From an uncultured Spirochaetaceae bacterium (GTDB lineage Bacteria; Spirochaetota; Spirochaetia; Sphaerochaetales; Sphaerochaetaceae), in assembly GCA_944392705.1 (NCBI GenBank), contig CALXXO010000004.1:1-41852 (forward strand): a stretch of DNA of 41,852 nucleotides, given 5' to 3'. Below, one piece after another: positions 32,428 to 39,989 of this stretch. Position 1 is the first letter of the stretch; every line of letters begins with the position of its first letter. The translations under genes were made by a program, and so were the position numbers. Below the pieces are notes generated by a model, which did not search any database, was not told the origin of the DNA, and saw only the letters and a program-made list of their open reading frames with translations.

Positions 32428-32724
32428 ATCTAGATTCTAATGCAGGGGACTGGAAAATGCAAAATATTGCCAATTGGATTGCAAAAGATAAATATTCTGC
32501 AAATTCCGCAAGGCCAGCCGATGAAATTCATACAGAATGCAGATTAAATGAACGAATAAATCCCGAAAGAAAACTATCCCGCTGTTTCGAAGATATTTTC
32601 CTCCAGTCACCAGAAATTGAGATATATAAACGACAAGTGCAAGATTTTACCAATACTGTATCTTTTTTTGCATTCAAAGAGCTGAAATTGCGTGCTTGAA
32701 TCTAAGTATCAAAAAGGAGAAGAA
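32428..32724. other. divergent intergenic region, kinase/binding-protein
   Basis: This is 297 bp between oppositely read genes. It is AT-rich, with several TTGC-containing short repeats around 32460-32510. I could not assign a promoter with both boxes for either direction. The response regulator's sites are expected here. Confidence 0.4.
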
Positions 32725-33993
32725 ATGAAAAAGTTCATTGCAGTATCCCTCATTGCTCTCATGGCAATGACTTCAGTTTTCGCTGGCGGTTCCTCTGAGT
32801 CAACAACAGAGGACGGAGTTACAACTCTTACATTTGCAGTATGGGATTATACCCAGAATGTTTACCTTGCAAAGGCTATAGAAGCATTTGAAGCAGCAAA
32901 TCCTGATATCAACATCGAGGTTCAGGACACTCCAGCTGCAGATTACATCACAAAGCTCAATACACAGCTCAATGGTGGTTCAAATGTTGATATGTTCCTG
33001 ATCAAGGAAGCTGACAAGACAAAGACTTTCTATGACAGAGGACAGCTTGCTAGCCTTTCTCCGTACATCGAAGCAGCAGGAATCGACATGACTGCATACA
33101 ATGGCACAGATGCCAACTTCACATTCGATGGACAGATTTATGGTATGCCACTCAGAACTGACCAGTATGTTCTCTTCTACAACAAGGACATCTTCGATGC
33201 TGCAGGTGTTCCATATCCAGACAATGATATGACATGGACAGAGTTCGAGGAAATCGCTGCACAGATTACAACAGGCGAAGGTGCTAACAGAAAGTACGGC
33301 GCTTATTTCCACTCATGGAACGCTTGTGTACAGAACTGGGGTGTCCAGGATGGCAAGCACACAATCATGAGCGGCGATTATGAGTTCTTCAAGCCATACT
33401 ACGAGATGGTTCTCAGAATGCAGGATGCAGGAACTTGTATGTCATTCGCACAGATTCAGGCTTCCGGTCTCTCCTATACAGACGTCTTCTCACAGGGTCT
33501 TGTAGGTATGCTTCCAATGGGTTCATGGCTGATCAACACAATGGTACAGCGCAACCTCAGCGGCGAGTCCGATGTTAACTGGGGCGTTGCAGTAATCCCA
33601 CACGCAGAGGATGTTCCAAACGGATACACAGTAGGTGCAACAACTCCTATCTGTATCAACAATGCAAGCAAGAACAAGGATGCTGCATGGAAGTTCGTAC
33701 AGTTCATCAGCGGACCTGAAGGCGCTCAGATTATGGCAGAGAATGGCCAGGTTCCAGCTCTCAGCGGAGAAGGATATCTTGAGACATTCGCTTCTGCAGA
33801 AGGAATGCCAGAAGGTGTAATGGAAGGTCTTTATGCTACACGCATCTCTCCGGACCGCCCAGCAATGGACAAGGTGACAGAGATTGACCAGATGCTTCTT
33901 GCTGAGCACCAGCTGATTCTTCTCGGAGAAGAGACTGTTGATGAAGGCATCGCCAACATGAACAGGAACTACGCAGAGATCATGGCTAACTGA
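32725..33993 (+). CDS. family 1 extracellular sugar-binding protein of an ABC importer
   Basis: This is a 422-aa protein. A signal peptide (MKKFIAVSLIALMAMTSVFA, cleaved before GGSSES) lacks a lipobox Cys, so the mature protein is probably free or otherwise anchored. The mature fold is SBP family 1 (LTFAVWDYTQNVYLAKAIEA, then VDMFLIKE, then GMPLRTDQYVLFYNKDIFDA). AAGGAG before 32725 fixes the start over an in-frame Met at 32692. It is followed by a strong terminator before the permeases, which should give the usual excess of binding protein. The GH88 enzyme in the same operon points to unsaturated uronic-acid oligosaccharides as cargo. Confidence 0.93.
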   Translation: MKKFIAVSLIALMAMTSVFAGGSSESTTEDGVTTLTFAVWDYTQNVYLAKAIEAFEAANPDINIEVQDTPAADYITKLNTQLNGGSNVDMFLIKEADKTKTFYDRGQLASLSPYIEAAGIDMTAYNGTDANFTFDGQIYGMPLRTDQYVLFYNKDIFDAAGVPYPDNDMTWTEFEEIAAQITTGEGANRKYGAYFHSWNACVQNWGVQDGKHTIMSGDYEFFKPYYEMVLRMQDAGTCMSFAQIQASGLSYTDVFSQGLVGMLPMGSWLINTMVQRNLSGESDVNWGVAVIPHAEDVPNGYTVGATTPICINNASKNKDAAWKFVQFISGPEGAQIMAENGQVPALSGEGYLETFASAEGMPEGVMEGLYATRISPDRPAMDKVTEIDQMLLAEHQLILLGEETVDEGIANMNRNYAEIMAN

Positions 33994-34013
33994 GAATAAT
34001 CAGTTTGATTACG

Positions 34014-34041
34014 AAAGGGCTGCTGATCAGTAGCCCTTTTT
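34014..34041 (+). terminator. terminator/attenuator after the binding-protein gene
   Basis: AAAGGGCT and AGCCCTTT form the outer 8 bp of a stem, extended by GCTG/CAGT pairs, and the last arm runs into TTTTT (34037-34041). It sits 20 nt after the stop and before the permease genes. Partial read-through is expected because the next gene has no promoter of its own that I can see. Confidence 0.85.
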
Positions 34042-34068
34042 CCTTAGAGAAAAGATAGGAGGAATAAA

Positions 34069-34980
34069 ATGGCCCAGACAGCTATGCTGGAGAAGAAGAA
34101 GGGTTCTCTTAGGATGAAACAGGCCATGATTGGCTACTCATTCATAGCACCCAACTTCATAGGCTTTGCCATATTCATTCTCTTCCCAGTCATCTTCACA
34201 ATTGTTCTTTCCGTTATGAACTGGGATGGCTTCAACGCCATGACATTTGCGGGATTCGACAACTTCCGCGCAATATTCAAGGACAGGGTTTTCAAATCCG
34301 CATTCTGGCTGACCCTGCTCTACGTTGTATTCACTGTAGCGCTCACGCTTCTCGCCTCGCTTGGACTTGCCTGCGCGCTCAATAAGAAGATTAAAGGCCG
34401 CGATGCTTTCCGCTCCGCAATCTTCTTCCCATATGTTGCTTCGATGATTGCTATCGGCGCTGTATGGAAGCAGCTCTTTGAATCTAATTATGGACCTATA
34501 AATATGGCTCTCAGGGCTCTTGGCGTAGACAATCCTCCAGGATGGTTCGCATCCACTGATTGGGCTATCTGGGGTGTCATCATAGTCGCTATCTGGAAGT
34601 TCATGGGCTACTATATGCTCATATATCTTGCAGGACTCCAGGATATACCGGCACAGCTTTACGAAGCAGCAACACTCGATGGTGCCACAGGCTGGCAGAA
34701 GTTCAGGAAGATCACGCTGCCGATGCTGACCCCGAGCACGTTCTTCGTATTCATGATGCTGACAATCAACAGCTTCAAGAGCTTCGACCTGATCTACGCT
34801 CTCACGACAGGCGGTCCTGGAACGAGTACGACGCTCCTTGCAAACTACATCTACAACCAGACATTCGTCTATTGGGATTACGGCAAGAGCGCTGCAGCTT
34901 CGATAATCCTCTTCATAATCGTTCTCGCTGTCACTGTAATCCAGTTCCGCGGTGAGAAGAAATTCACGGATTATCTATAA
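34069..34980 (+). CDS. MalF-like sugar ABC permease
   Basis: This 303-aa protein has six membrane segments. The permease EAA loop, YEAATLDGATGWQKFRKITL (about 205-224), contacts the ATPase. Other family blocks are IAPNFIGFAIFILFPV at the N-terminus and LTTGGPGTSTTLL near the end. TAGGAGG precedes the ATG. It forms a heterodimer with the next gene's product. No nucleotide-binding subunit is encoded in the operon, so a shared MsmK/MalK-type ATPase from elsewhere is needed. Confidence 0.94.
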   Translation: MAQTAMLEKKKGSLRMKQAMIGYSFIAPNFIGFAIFILFPVIFTIVLSVMNWDGFNAMTFAGFDNFRAIFKDRVFKSAFWLTLLYVVFTVALTLLASLGLACALNKKIKGRDAFRSAIFFPYVASMIAIGAVWKQLFESNYGPINMALRALGVDNPPGWFASTDWAIWGVIIVAIWKFMGYYMLIYLAGLQDIPAQLYEAATLDGATGWQKFRKITLPMLTPSTFFVFMMLTINSFKSFDLIYALTTGGPGTSTTLLANYIYNQTFVYWDYGKSAAASIILFIIVLAVTVIQFRGEKKFTDYL

Positions 34981-34994
34981 GGAGGTTAAGGAAA

Positions 34995-35828
34995 ATGATG
35001 ATAGAGAAAAGAAGCCCGGTAAAGACCGCGCTCATCTATATTCTTCTGATAATCCTGACATTCATAACCCTGCTTCCTCTTCTATGGATGGTCAGTGCAT
35101 CATTCAAGCTCTCGAGCGAGGTATTCTCCTTCCCTATCAAATGGATACCGGAGACATGGCATTGGGAGAACTATATTACTATATGGCAGAAAATCAATCT
35201 CGCCACATATACATTCAACTCATTCAAGCTTTCGATAATCATTACGCTCATCCAGCTTCTGACCTCATCCTTCGCTGCGTATGGATTCTCGAAGTGCCGC
35301 TTCCCGGGGCGCAATGCACTCTTCCTCGCCTACATAGCCACCATCGCTATACCATGGCAGGTCTATATGCTCCCACAGTACGTCATGATGCAGAAGATGC
35401 ACTTAATTGATACCCATCTTGCAATCATCCTGCTGCAGAGCTTCACGGCATTCGGAGTGTTCCTCCTGAGGCAGTTCTACATAACAATCCCGGATGAACT
35501 TCTTGAAGCTGCGAGAATCGACGGACTTTCGGAGTATGGAACATTCGCCCGCATTGTCCTTCCGCTGACGAAGCCTGCAATGGCAACGCTCACAATCATG
35601 AGCTTCGTCACAGTATGGAACGACTACATGGGACCAATGATCTACTTCAACAGCGACAGGAACAAGACAATACAGCTTGGTATCCAGCTGTTTGTCGGAC
35701 AGTATTCAGCTGAATACGGTCTGATCATGGCAACCAGCGTCATGGCAATCATTCCTGTTCTCATCGTCTTCCTCGCTTTCCAGAGATTCTTCGTCGAAGG
35801 AATCGCATCAAGCGGTCTTAAAGGATGA
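34995..35828 (+). CDS. MalG-like sugar ABC permease
   Basis: This is a 277-aa protein with six membrane segments. It shows the MalG-type N-terminal helix, FSKCRFPGRNALF before helix 3, the EAA loop LEAARIDGLSEYGTFARIVL (about 172-191), and the closing RFFVEGIASSGLKG, a near-universal C-terminal signature of CUT1 MalG-like permeases. AAGGAGG lies just upstream, 14 nt after the previous stop. It pairs with the MalF-like subunit. Confidence 0.95.
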   Translation: MMIEKRSPVKTALIYILLIILTFITLLPLLWMVSASFKLSSEVFSFPIKWIPETWHWENYITIWQKINLATYTFNSFKLSIIITLIQLLTSSFAAYGFSKCRFPGRNALFLAYIATIAIPWQVYMLPQYVMMQKMHLIDTHLAIILLQSFTAFGVFLLRQFYITIPDELLEAARIDGLSEYGTFARIVLPLTKPAMATLTIMSFVTVWNDYMGPMIYFNSDRNKTIQLGIQLFVGQYSAEYGLIMATSVMAIIPVLIVFLAFQRFFVEGIASSGLKG

Positions 35829-35837
35829 CAAATGCAG

Positions 35838-35865
35838 GCCAGAGGGTTTCCTCTGGCTGTTTTTT
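35838..35865 (+). terminator. terminator/attenuator between permeases and GH88 gene
   Basis: GCCAGAGG-GTTT-CCTCTGGC is a perfect 8-bp stem with a 4-nt loop followed by TGTTTTTT. It lies 9 nt after the permease stop and 38 nt before the GH88 start. Confidence 0.88.
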
Positions 35866-35903
35866 CAACAGATAATAAGCTTCCAGCTAGATAAGGAGAA
35901 ATC

Positions 35904-37067
35904 ATGATCAGAGAAATCAGCGAAAGCGAGAGAAAAGATGCGCTCAGAGAAGCTGTGAGAATCCTGTACAGGAATCTTCCGGCATATACCTATAAATGCC
36001 AGGATACAGCTTCCACAGATGGCATTTACAAGCCAATAGAGAACAATGAATGGACAACAGGATTCTGGCCAGGTGAGCTGTGGCTGGCATACCTTGAGAC
36101 AGAAGACGAGCTCTTTGCCCATGTCGGTGGAATCTTTGTCGAGAGCTTCAGGAAGCGAATCCTCACCCACACAGCGGTTGACCACCACGATATGGGATTC
36201 CTATACACTCCATCCTGTGTCTCAGCCTGGCAGATAACAAGGAATGCCCATGCAAGGGAAGCAGCAATTCTCGCTGCAGATAACCTTGTCTCGAGGTACC
36301 AGGAAAAGGGAGAGTTCATTCAGGCTTGGGGCAAGATGGGAGCCGATGACAACTACAGATACATCATCGACTGCCTTCTCAACCTTCCCCTCCTCTACTG
36401 GGCCACCGAAGAGACGGGCAATCCGCGCTATCGCGAAATAGCGGAAAAACATACAGAGACCTGCGTAAGGAACTCTTTCAGAAGCGACTACTCATCCTTC
36501 CACACATTCTTCATGGACAAGGAGACTGGAGCGCCACTGAGGGGTGAGACCTGCCAGGGTTATAAAGCAGACTCATCCTGGGCACGAGGACAGGCCTGGG
36601 GTGTATATGGACTGGCACTTGCATACAGGCACACAGGGAAGAGAAGCTATCTCGACCTGTTTGAACACGTATCGGAATATTTCATGGAGAAGCTTCCTGA
36701 GGATATGATCCCATACTGGGACCTGATCTTCCAGTCAGGTGATGAACCGAGGGATTCCTCATCCGGCTCAATCGTCGCCTGTGGCTATCTGGATGCGGCA
36801 GATTCATATGAGAAGCTCGGAGAATATGAGAAAGCAAGGAAGTACAGACACCTTGCAAAAGTACTTCTCAAAGCCATCTACGACAAAGCCATGGTACGCT
36901 CGGATGAAGATGGTGTAAACGGCCTTGTAAAGCATGGAACATATGCAAAGAAGAGTCCGTATAACACTTGTACACCATACGGAGTCGACGAATGCGTAAG
37001 CTGGGGTGACTACTACTGGATGGAAGCTCTATACCGTCTGGGTGGCACCTGGAAAAGCTGGTGGTGA
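35904..37067 (+). CDS. glycoside hydrolase family 88 unsaturated glucuronyl hydrolase
   Basis: This is a 387-aa (alpha/alpha)6-barrel enzyme. GH88 marks are TGFWPGELWLAY, DHHDMGFLYTPS (Asp96) and YIIDCLLNLPLLYWA (Asp156), whose 60-residue spacing fits the two catalytic Asp of characterised members (88 and 149). DSSWARGQAWGVYGLALAY and SSGSIVACGYL are also present. There is no signal peptide, so it acts in the cytosol on imported oligosaccharides. It hydrates the double bond of the non-reducing 4,5-unsaturated uronic acid and releases it from glycosaminoglycan, gellan or similar lyase products. AAGGAG precedes the ATG. A polysaccharide lyase is not in the window, so fragments may come from other bacteria. 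Confidence 0.93.
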   Translation: MIREISESERKDALREAVRILYRNLPAYTYKCQDTASTDGIYKPIENNEWTTGFWPGELWLAYLETEDELFAHVGGIFVESFRKRILTHTAVDHHDMGFLYTPSCVSAWQITRNAHAREAAILAADNLVSRYQEKGEFIQAWGKMGADDNYRYIIDCLLNLPLLYWATEETGNPRYREIAEKHTETCVRNSFRSDYSSFHTFFMDKETGAPLRGETCQGYKADSSWARGQAWGVYGLALAYRHTGKRSYLDLFEHVSEYFMEKLPEDMIPYWDLIFQSGDEPRDSSSGSIVACGYLDAADSYEKLGEYEKARKYRHLAKVLLKAIYDKAMVRSDEDGVNGLVKHGTYAKKSPYNTCTPYGVDECVSWGDYYWMEALYRLGGTWKSWW

Positions 37068-37073
37068 TTTCAA

Positions 37074-37122
37074 AGGGCTGTTTGCACGTGGTCTAAATGT
37101 GCATACAGCCCTGATTCTTTTT
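37074..37122 (+). terminator. terminator ending the GH88 operon
   Basis: AGGGCTGT-T-TGCAC and GTGCA-T-ACAGCCCT form a long stem (8 + 5 bp with one T-T mismatch), followed by GATTCTTTTT. It begins 7 nt after the GH88 stop. Confidence 0.85.
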
Positions 37123-37160
37123 CAGCAGCTATCAACATCCGCGACAGATACATTACCCGG

Positions 37161-37278
37161 GTCCAGAAGCCTGGACAGGCTGCAGTCAATCAGCCGTATG
37201 GATGGAGTGCCACAGGCAAACCGGAAACGGAGAGTGTGGGAAAAACACTCATGTCCAAGCCTTCAGGCTGTCTGAAGG
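37161..37278 (+). other. cluster of three perfect hairpins upstream of fucO
   Basis: Three inverted repeats occur in 118 nt of otherwise non-coding sequence: GTCCAG-AAGC-CTGGAC (37161-37176), GAGTGT-7 nt-ACACTC (37232-37250) and CCTTCAG-GCTGT-CTGAAGG (37260-37278). They lie after the GH88 terminator and just before the proposed fucO promoter. This could be a small RNA, an operator for the last one, or an upstream structured leader. No known riboswitch core is recognisable. Confidence 0.4.
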
Positions 37279-37281
37279 TCG

Positions 37282-37310
37282 TTGATATTTTCTGTTCACT
37301 TCCCTCTTAT
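37282..37310 (+). promoter_or_regulatory. candidate fucO promoter
   Basis: TTGATA (37282-37287, 5 of 6 to consensus) and TCTTAT (37305-37310) are 17 nt apart, about 42 nt before the ATG. The CCTTCAG/CTGAAGG dyad ends 3 nt before the -35. Confidence 0.5.
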
Positions 37311-37351
37311 CTATTGCTATTTTGTTTATTATTTTCACTCTGGAGGAAAAA

Positions 37352-38500
37352 ATGGCAAACAGAATAATGCTCAACGAGACTTCCTACCATGGAAGCGGAG
37401 CTATCAAGGAAATCGCAAACGAAGTGAAGGCAAGAGGATTCAGGAAAGCCTTTGTTTGCTCGGATCCAGATCTGGTCAAATTCGGGGTCACGAAAAAAGT
37501 AACAGATGTCCTCGACGATGCAGCAATTGCATATTCTCTCTATACAGACATCAAAGCAAATCCAACTATCGAGAATGTCCAACATGGTGTCAGTGAATAC
37601 AGGAAAGCGGAAGCAGACTGCATAGTCGCAATTGGCGGCGGAAGCTCAATGGATACAGCAAAAGCTATCGGTATCATAGCTACAAATCCGGAATTCGAGG
37701 ATGTGAGAAGCCTTGAAGGGACTGCACCTACAAAGAATCCATGTGCTCCTATCATCGCTGTACCGACAACAGCAGGAACCGCAGCAGAAGTGACAATCAA
37801 TTATGTCATCACGGATGTACAGAAAAAGAGGAAATTTGTCTGTGTCGACCCACATGATATGCCTGTTGTTGCTGTAGTCGACCCTGACATGATGGCAACA
37901 ATGCCAAAGAGCCTGACTGCCGCTACCGGAATGGATGCACTCACCCATGCCATTGAAGGATATACGACAAAGGCAGCTTGGGAGATGACCGATATGTTCC
38001 ACATCAAGGCTATCGAGATCATCGCAAGAAGTCTCAGGGCATCAGTTGCCGGAGAAGCTGAAGGCAAGAAGGAAATGGCCCTCGGACAGTATATCGCAGG
38101 CATGGGCTTTTCGAATGTAGGACTCGGAATCGCCCACTCCATGGCCCATACACTTGGAGCTGTATATGACACGCCACACGGAGTTGCCTGCGCAATGATG
38201 CTTCCGATAGTCATGGAATTCAACGCCGACGCAACCGGGGAGAAATACCGCGAGATTGCAAGGGCGATGGGCGTGAAGAATACAGAGTCAATGAGCCAGG
38301 AGGAGTATCGCAAGGCAGCAATCGATGCAGTGCGCCAGCTCTCCAAGGATGTAGGAATTCCTGAAAAGCTCGATGCAATCAAGGAGGAAGACCTGCAGTT
38401 CCTTGCAGAAAGTGCAGCGGCAGATGCTTGCGCTCCAGGCAATCCGAAAGAAGCATCAATCGATGATTTCAAAGCTCTTTTCAGAAAAATAATGAAATGA
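37352..38500 (+). CDS. fucO: FucO-type lactaldehyde reductase / 1,2-propanediol dehydrogenase
   Basis: This 382-aa group III iron-dependent alcohol dehydrogenase is close to E. coli FucO over its whole length, sharing PTTAGTAAEVTINYVITD, RKFVCVDPHD and EMALGQY plus AGMGFSNVGLG. The metal ligands are Asp195, His199, His262 and His276, one position below the E. coli numbers. NAD is bound by GGGSSMDTAKA (about 95-105). It interconverts lactaldehyde and propane-1,2-diol, the redox-balancing end step of fucose or rhamnose fermentation. Related enzymes also use glycolaldehyde. The start is set by TGGAGG before 37352. It is monocistronic between two terminators. No fucose or rhamnose genes are adjacent, so it may serve several pathways. 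Confidence 0.93.
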   Translation: MANRIMLNETSYHGSGAIKEIANEVKARGFRKAFVCSDPDLVKFGVTKKVTDVLDDAAIAYSLYTDIKANPTIENVQHGVSEYRKAEADCIVAIGGGSSMDTAKAIGIIATNPEFEDVRSLEGTAPTKNPCAPIIAVPTTAGTAAEVTINYVITDVQKKRKFVCVDPHDMPVVAVVDPDMMATMPKSLTAATGMDALTHAIEGYTTKAAWEMTDMFHIKAIEIIARSLRASVAGEAEGKKEMALGQYIAGMGFSNVGLGIAHSMAHTLGAVYDTPHGVACAMMLPIVMEFNADATGEKYREIARAMGVKNTESMSQEEYRKAAIDAVRQLSKDVGIPEKLDAIKEEDLQFLAESAAADACAPGNPKEASIDDFKALFRKIMK

Positions 38501-38511
38501 GACATCGTAGG

Positions 38512-38540
38512 CCTGCTGGTTTTCCAGCAGGTTTCTTTTT
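38512..38540 (+). terminator. fucO terminator
   Basis: CCTGCTGG-TTTT-CCAGCAGG is a perfect 8-bp stem followed by TTTCTTTTT, 11 nt after the fucO stop. Confidence 0.92.
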
Positions 38541-38585
38541 GCAAAACACATACAAATATCCAGAATACTGTTCAAGTCGGTTTTT

Positions 38586-38615
38586 CTGACACTTTTTATT
38601 GGTTTGTTGTATACG
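38586..38615 (+). promoter_or_regulatory. possible distal promoter for the fab operon
   Basis: CTGACA (38586-38591) and TATACG (38610-38615) are 18 nt apart. If used, it would give a leader of about 185 nt before acpP. Other weak combinations exist in this AT-rich 267-bp region, so this is tentative. Confidence 0.3.
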
Positions 38616-38745
38616 ACTTAATATCATACACAATCTTGTTATATTATCGATATTTAGGATAGTACATTATAGCTATTGCCTAGTTTTAGCCCCACCATAT
38701 CTACCTATATCGCGCGTATAGATAATAAACATCACACAATTTTTC

Positions 38746-38770
38746 TTGACAAAAACCCAGATTTTGTCAA
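38746..38770. promoter_or_regulatory. 9+9 bp inverted repeat upstream of acpP
   Basis: TTGACAAAA and TTTTGTCAA flank a 7-nt spacer, ending 37 bp before the acpP ATG. The left arm contains a consensus -35 (TTGACA). The position 17 nt on (AAATCG) is not a recognisable -10, and the nearest TATTAG is 23 nt away. The dyad is best read as an operator for a fatty-acid-synthesis regulator. It does not match the FabT or FapR consensus as I know them. Confidence 0.6.
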
Positions 38771-38807
38771 ATCGTATTAGCAGCATTCAGCTAAAGGAGT
38801 TCTAGAA

Positions 38808-39041
38808 ATGACAGAACAGGAAATCTTCAAGGCAATTGCAGAGACAGTTGCAGAGAGAACAGATTGCAACGCAGACGATGTAAAGATGGAGAGCACATTC
38901 CACGATCTCGGAATCGACTCACTCGACACAGTTGAGCTCCTCATGGAACTTGAGGACAAGCTTGGAATCTCAATTGAGCTTGACAAGAAGATCGAGACAG
39001 TTGGGGACCTTGTATCCTTCATCCAGAACAAGGAGAACTAA
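38808..39041 (+). CDS. acpP: acyl carrier protein
   Basis: This is a 77-aa acidic four-helix protein. The phosphopantetheine site is Ser38 in DLGIDSLDTVEL, and a second conserved acidic helix follows. It carries growing acyl chains as thioesters for the FabK, FabD, FabG and FabF enzymes encoded after it. AAGGAG lies 8 nt before the ATG. It is the first gene of the operon, 3 nt ahead of fabK, and probably the most highly expressed. Confidence 0.97.
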   Translation: MTEQEIFKAIAETVAERTDCNADDVKMESTFHDLGIDSLDTVELLMELEDKLGISIELDKKIETVGDLVSFIQNKEN

Positions 39042-39044
39042 TCG

Positions 39045-39989
39045 ATGATTGAGACCCCGATATGCTCGATGCTGGGAATCAAATACCCAGTGTTCCAAGG
39101 TGGTATGGCCTGGATAGCTGATGGCCGTCTTGCAGCAGCCGTCTCAAATGGCGGAGGACTGGGAATCATAGCAGCAGGAAATGCACCTGCAGATTACGTC
39201 AGAAATGAAATCCACACAGCAAGATCCATCACTGATAAGCCATTTGGCGTGAATATCATGCTCATGAGCCCATATGCAGATGAAGTGGCGGCAGTTGCAG
39301 CCGAAGAAAAGGTTGCTGTTGTCACAACAGGTGCAGGCAATCCCTCGAAGTACATGGAGATGTGGAAGAATGCAGGAATAAAGGTAATTCCTGTCGTTGC
39401 TTCAGTCGCCATGGCAAAGCTTATGACCAGACTTGGAGCTTCCGCACTCATTGCAGAAGGCGGGGAGAGCGGCGGGCACGTCGGAGAGCTCACAACAATG
39501 GTCCTTGTTCCACTCGTAGTGGACGCAACGGACCTTCCTGTAATCGCGGCGGGCGGCATCGCAGATGGAAGAGGTGTCGCAGCAGCTTTCATGCTCGGAG
39601 CCGTCGGTGTGCAGATGGGAACAAGGTTCCTCAGTGCTGAAGAGTGCTCCATCAGCGAAGTGTACAAGGAAAAGATCATCAAGGCAGGCGACCTCTGCAC
39701 GATGGTGACTGGCAAGAAGCTCGGGCACCCTGTACGCTCTCTCAGAACACAGTTCGCACGCGAATACGCAAAGGCGGAGTTCGGTGGAATGGATGATGAA
39801 TCCCTTGAAGCACTCGGTGTTGGCGCGCTGAGAAAAGCTGTAAAGGATGGAGACCTGCAGCATGGTTGCTTCCTCGCAGGACAGATTGCAGCAATGGTCA
39901 ATAAGGTACAGCCAGCTGCCGACATTGTGAGAGAAGTAATTGAAGGTGCTGAGCCAGTTCTTAGAGGAGCAATGAAATGGGTAAAATAG
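39045..39989 (+). CDS. fabK: FMN-dependent enoyl-ACP reductase II
   Basis: This is a 314-aa TIM-barrel flavoprotein of the nitronate-monooxygenase/FabK family. Marks are PVFQGGMAWIADGRLAAAVS at the start, the catalytic-region EGGESGGHVGEL (His145, matching His144 in pneumococcal FabK), and FMN-phosphate loops VIAAGGIADGRG and LGAVGVQMGTRFL. It reduces enoyl-ACP with NAD(P)H in the last step of chain elongation. Unlike FabI it is not inhibited by triclosan. Placement between acpP and fabD supports FabK over nitronate monooxygenase. The ribosome site is AAGGAG in the end of acpP; the last 13 nt overlap fabD. Confidence 0.95.
   Translation: MIETPICSMLGIKYPVFQGGMAWIADGRLAAAVSNGGGLGIIAAGNAPADYVRNEIHTARSITDKPFGVNIMLMSPYADEVAAVAAEEKVAVVTTGAGNPSKYMEMWKNAGIKVIPVVASVAMAKLMTRLGASALIAEGGESGGHVGELTTMVLVPLVVDATDLPVIAAGGIADGRGVAAAFMLGAVGVQMGTRFLSAEECSISEVYKEKIIKAGDLCTMVTGKKLGHPVRSLRTQFAREYAKAEFGGMDDESLEALGVGALRKAVKDGDLQHGCFLAGQIAAMVNKVQPAADIVREVIEGAEPVLRGAMKWVK

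Noticed and set aside
37006-37275. Open frame after GH88 as a small gene
   Set aside because: It starts inside GH88 in another frame, crosses the terminator hairpin and has no ribosome site or recognisable sequence.
38746-38774. TTGACA as a conventional acpP promoter -35
   Set aside because: No -10-like hexamer 16-18 nt downstream; the sequence is better explained as one arm of the inverted repeat.
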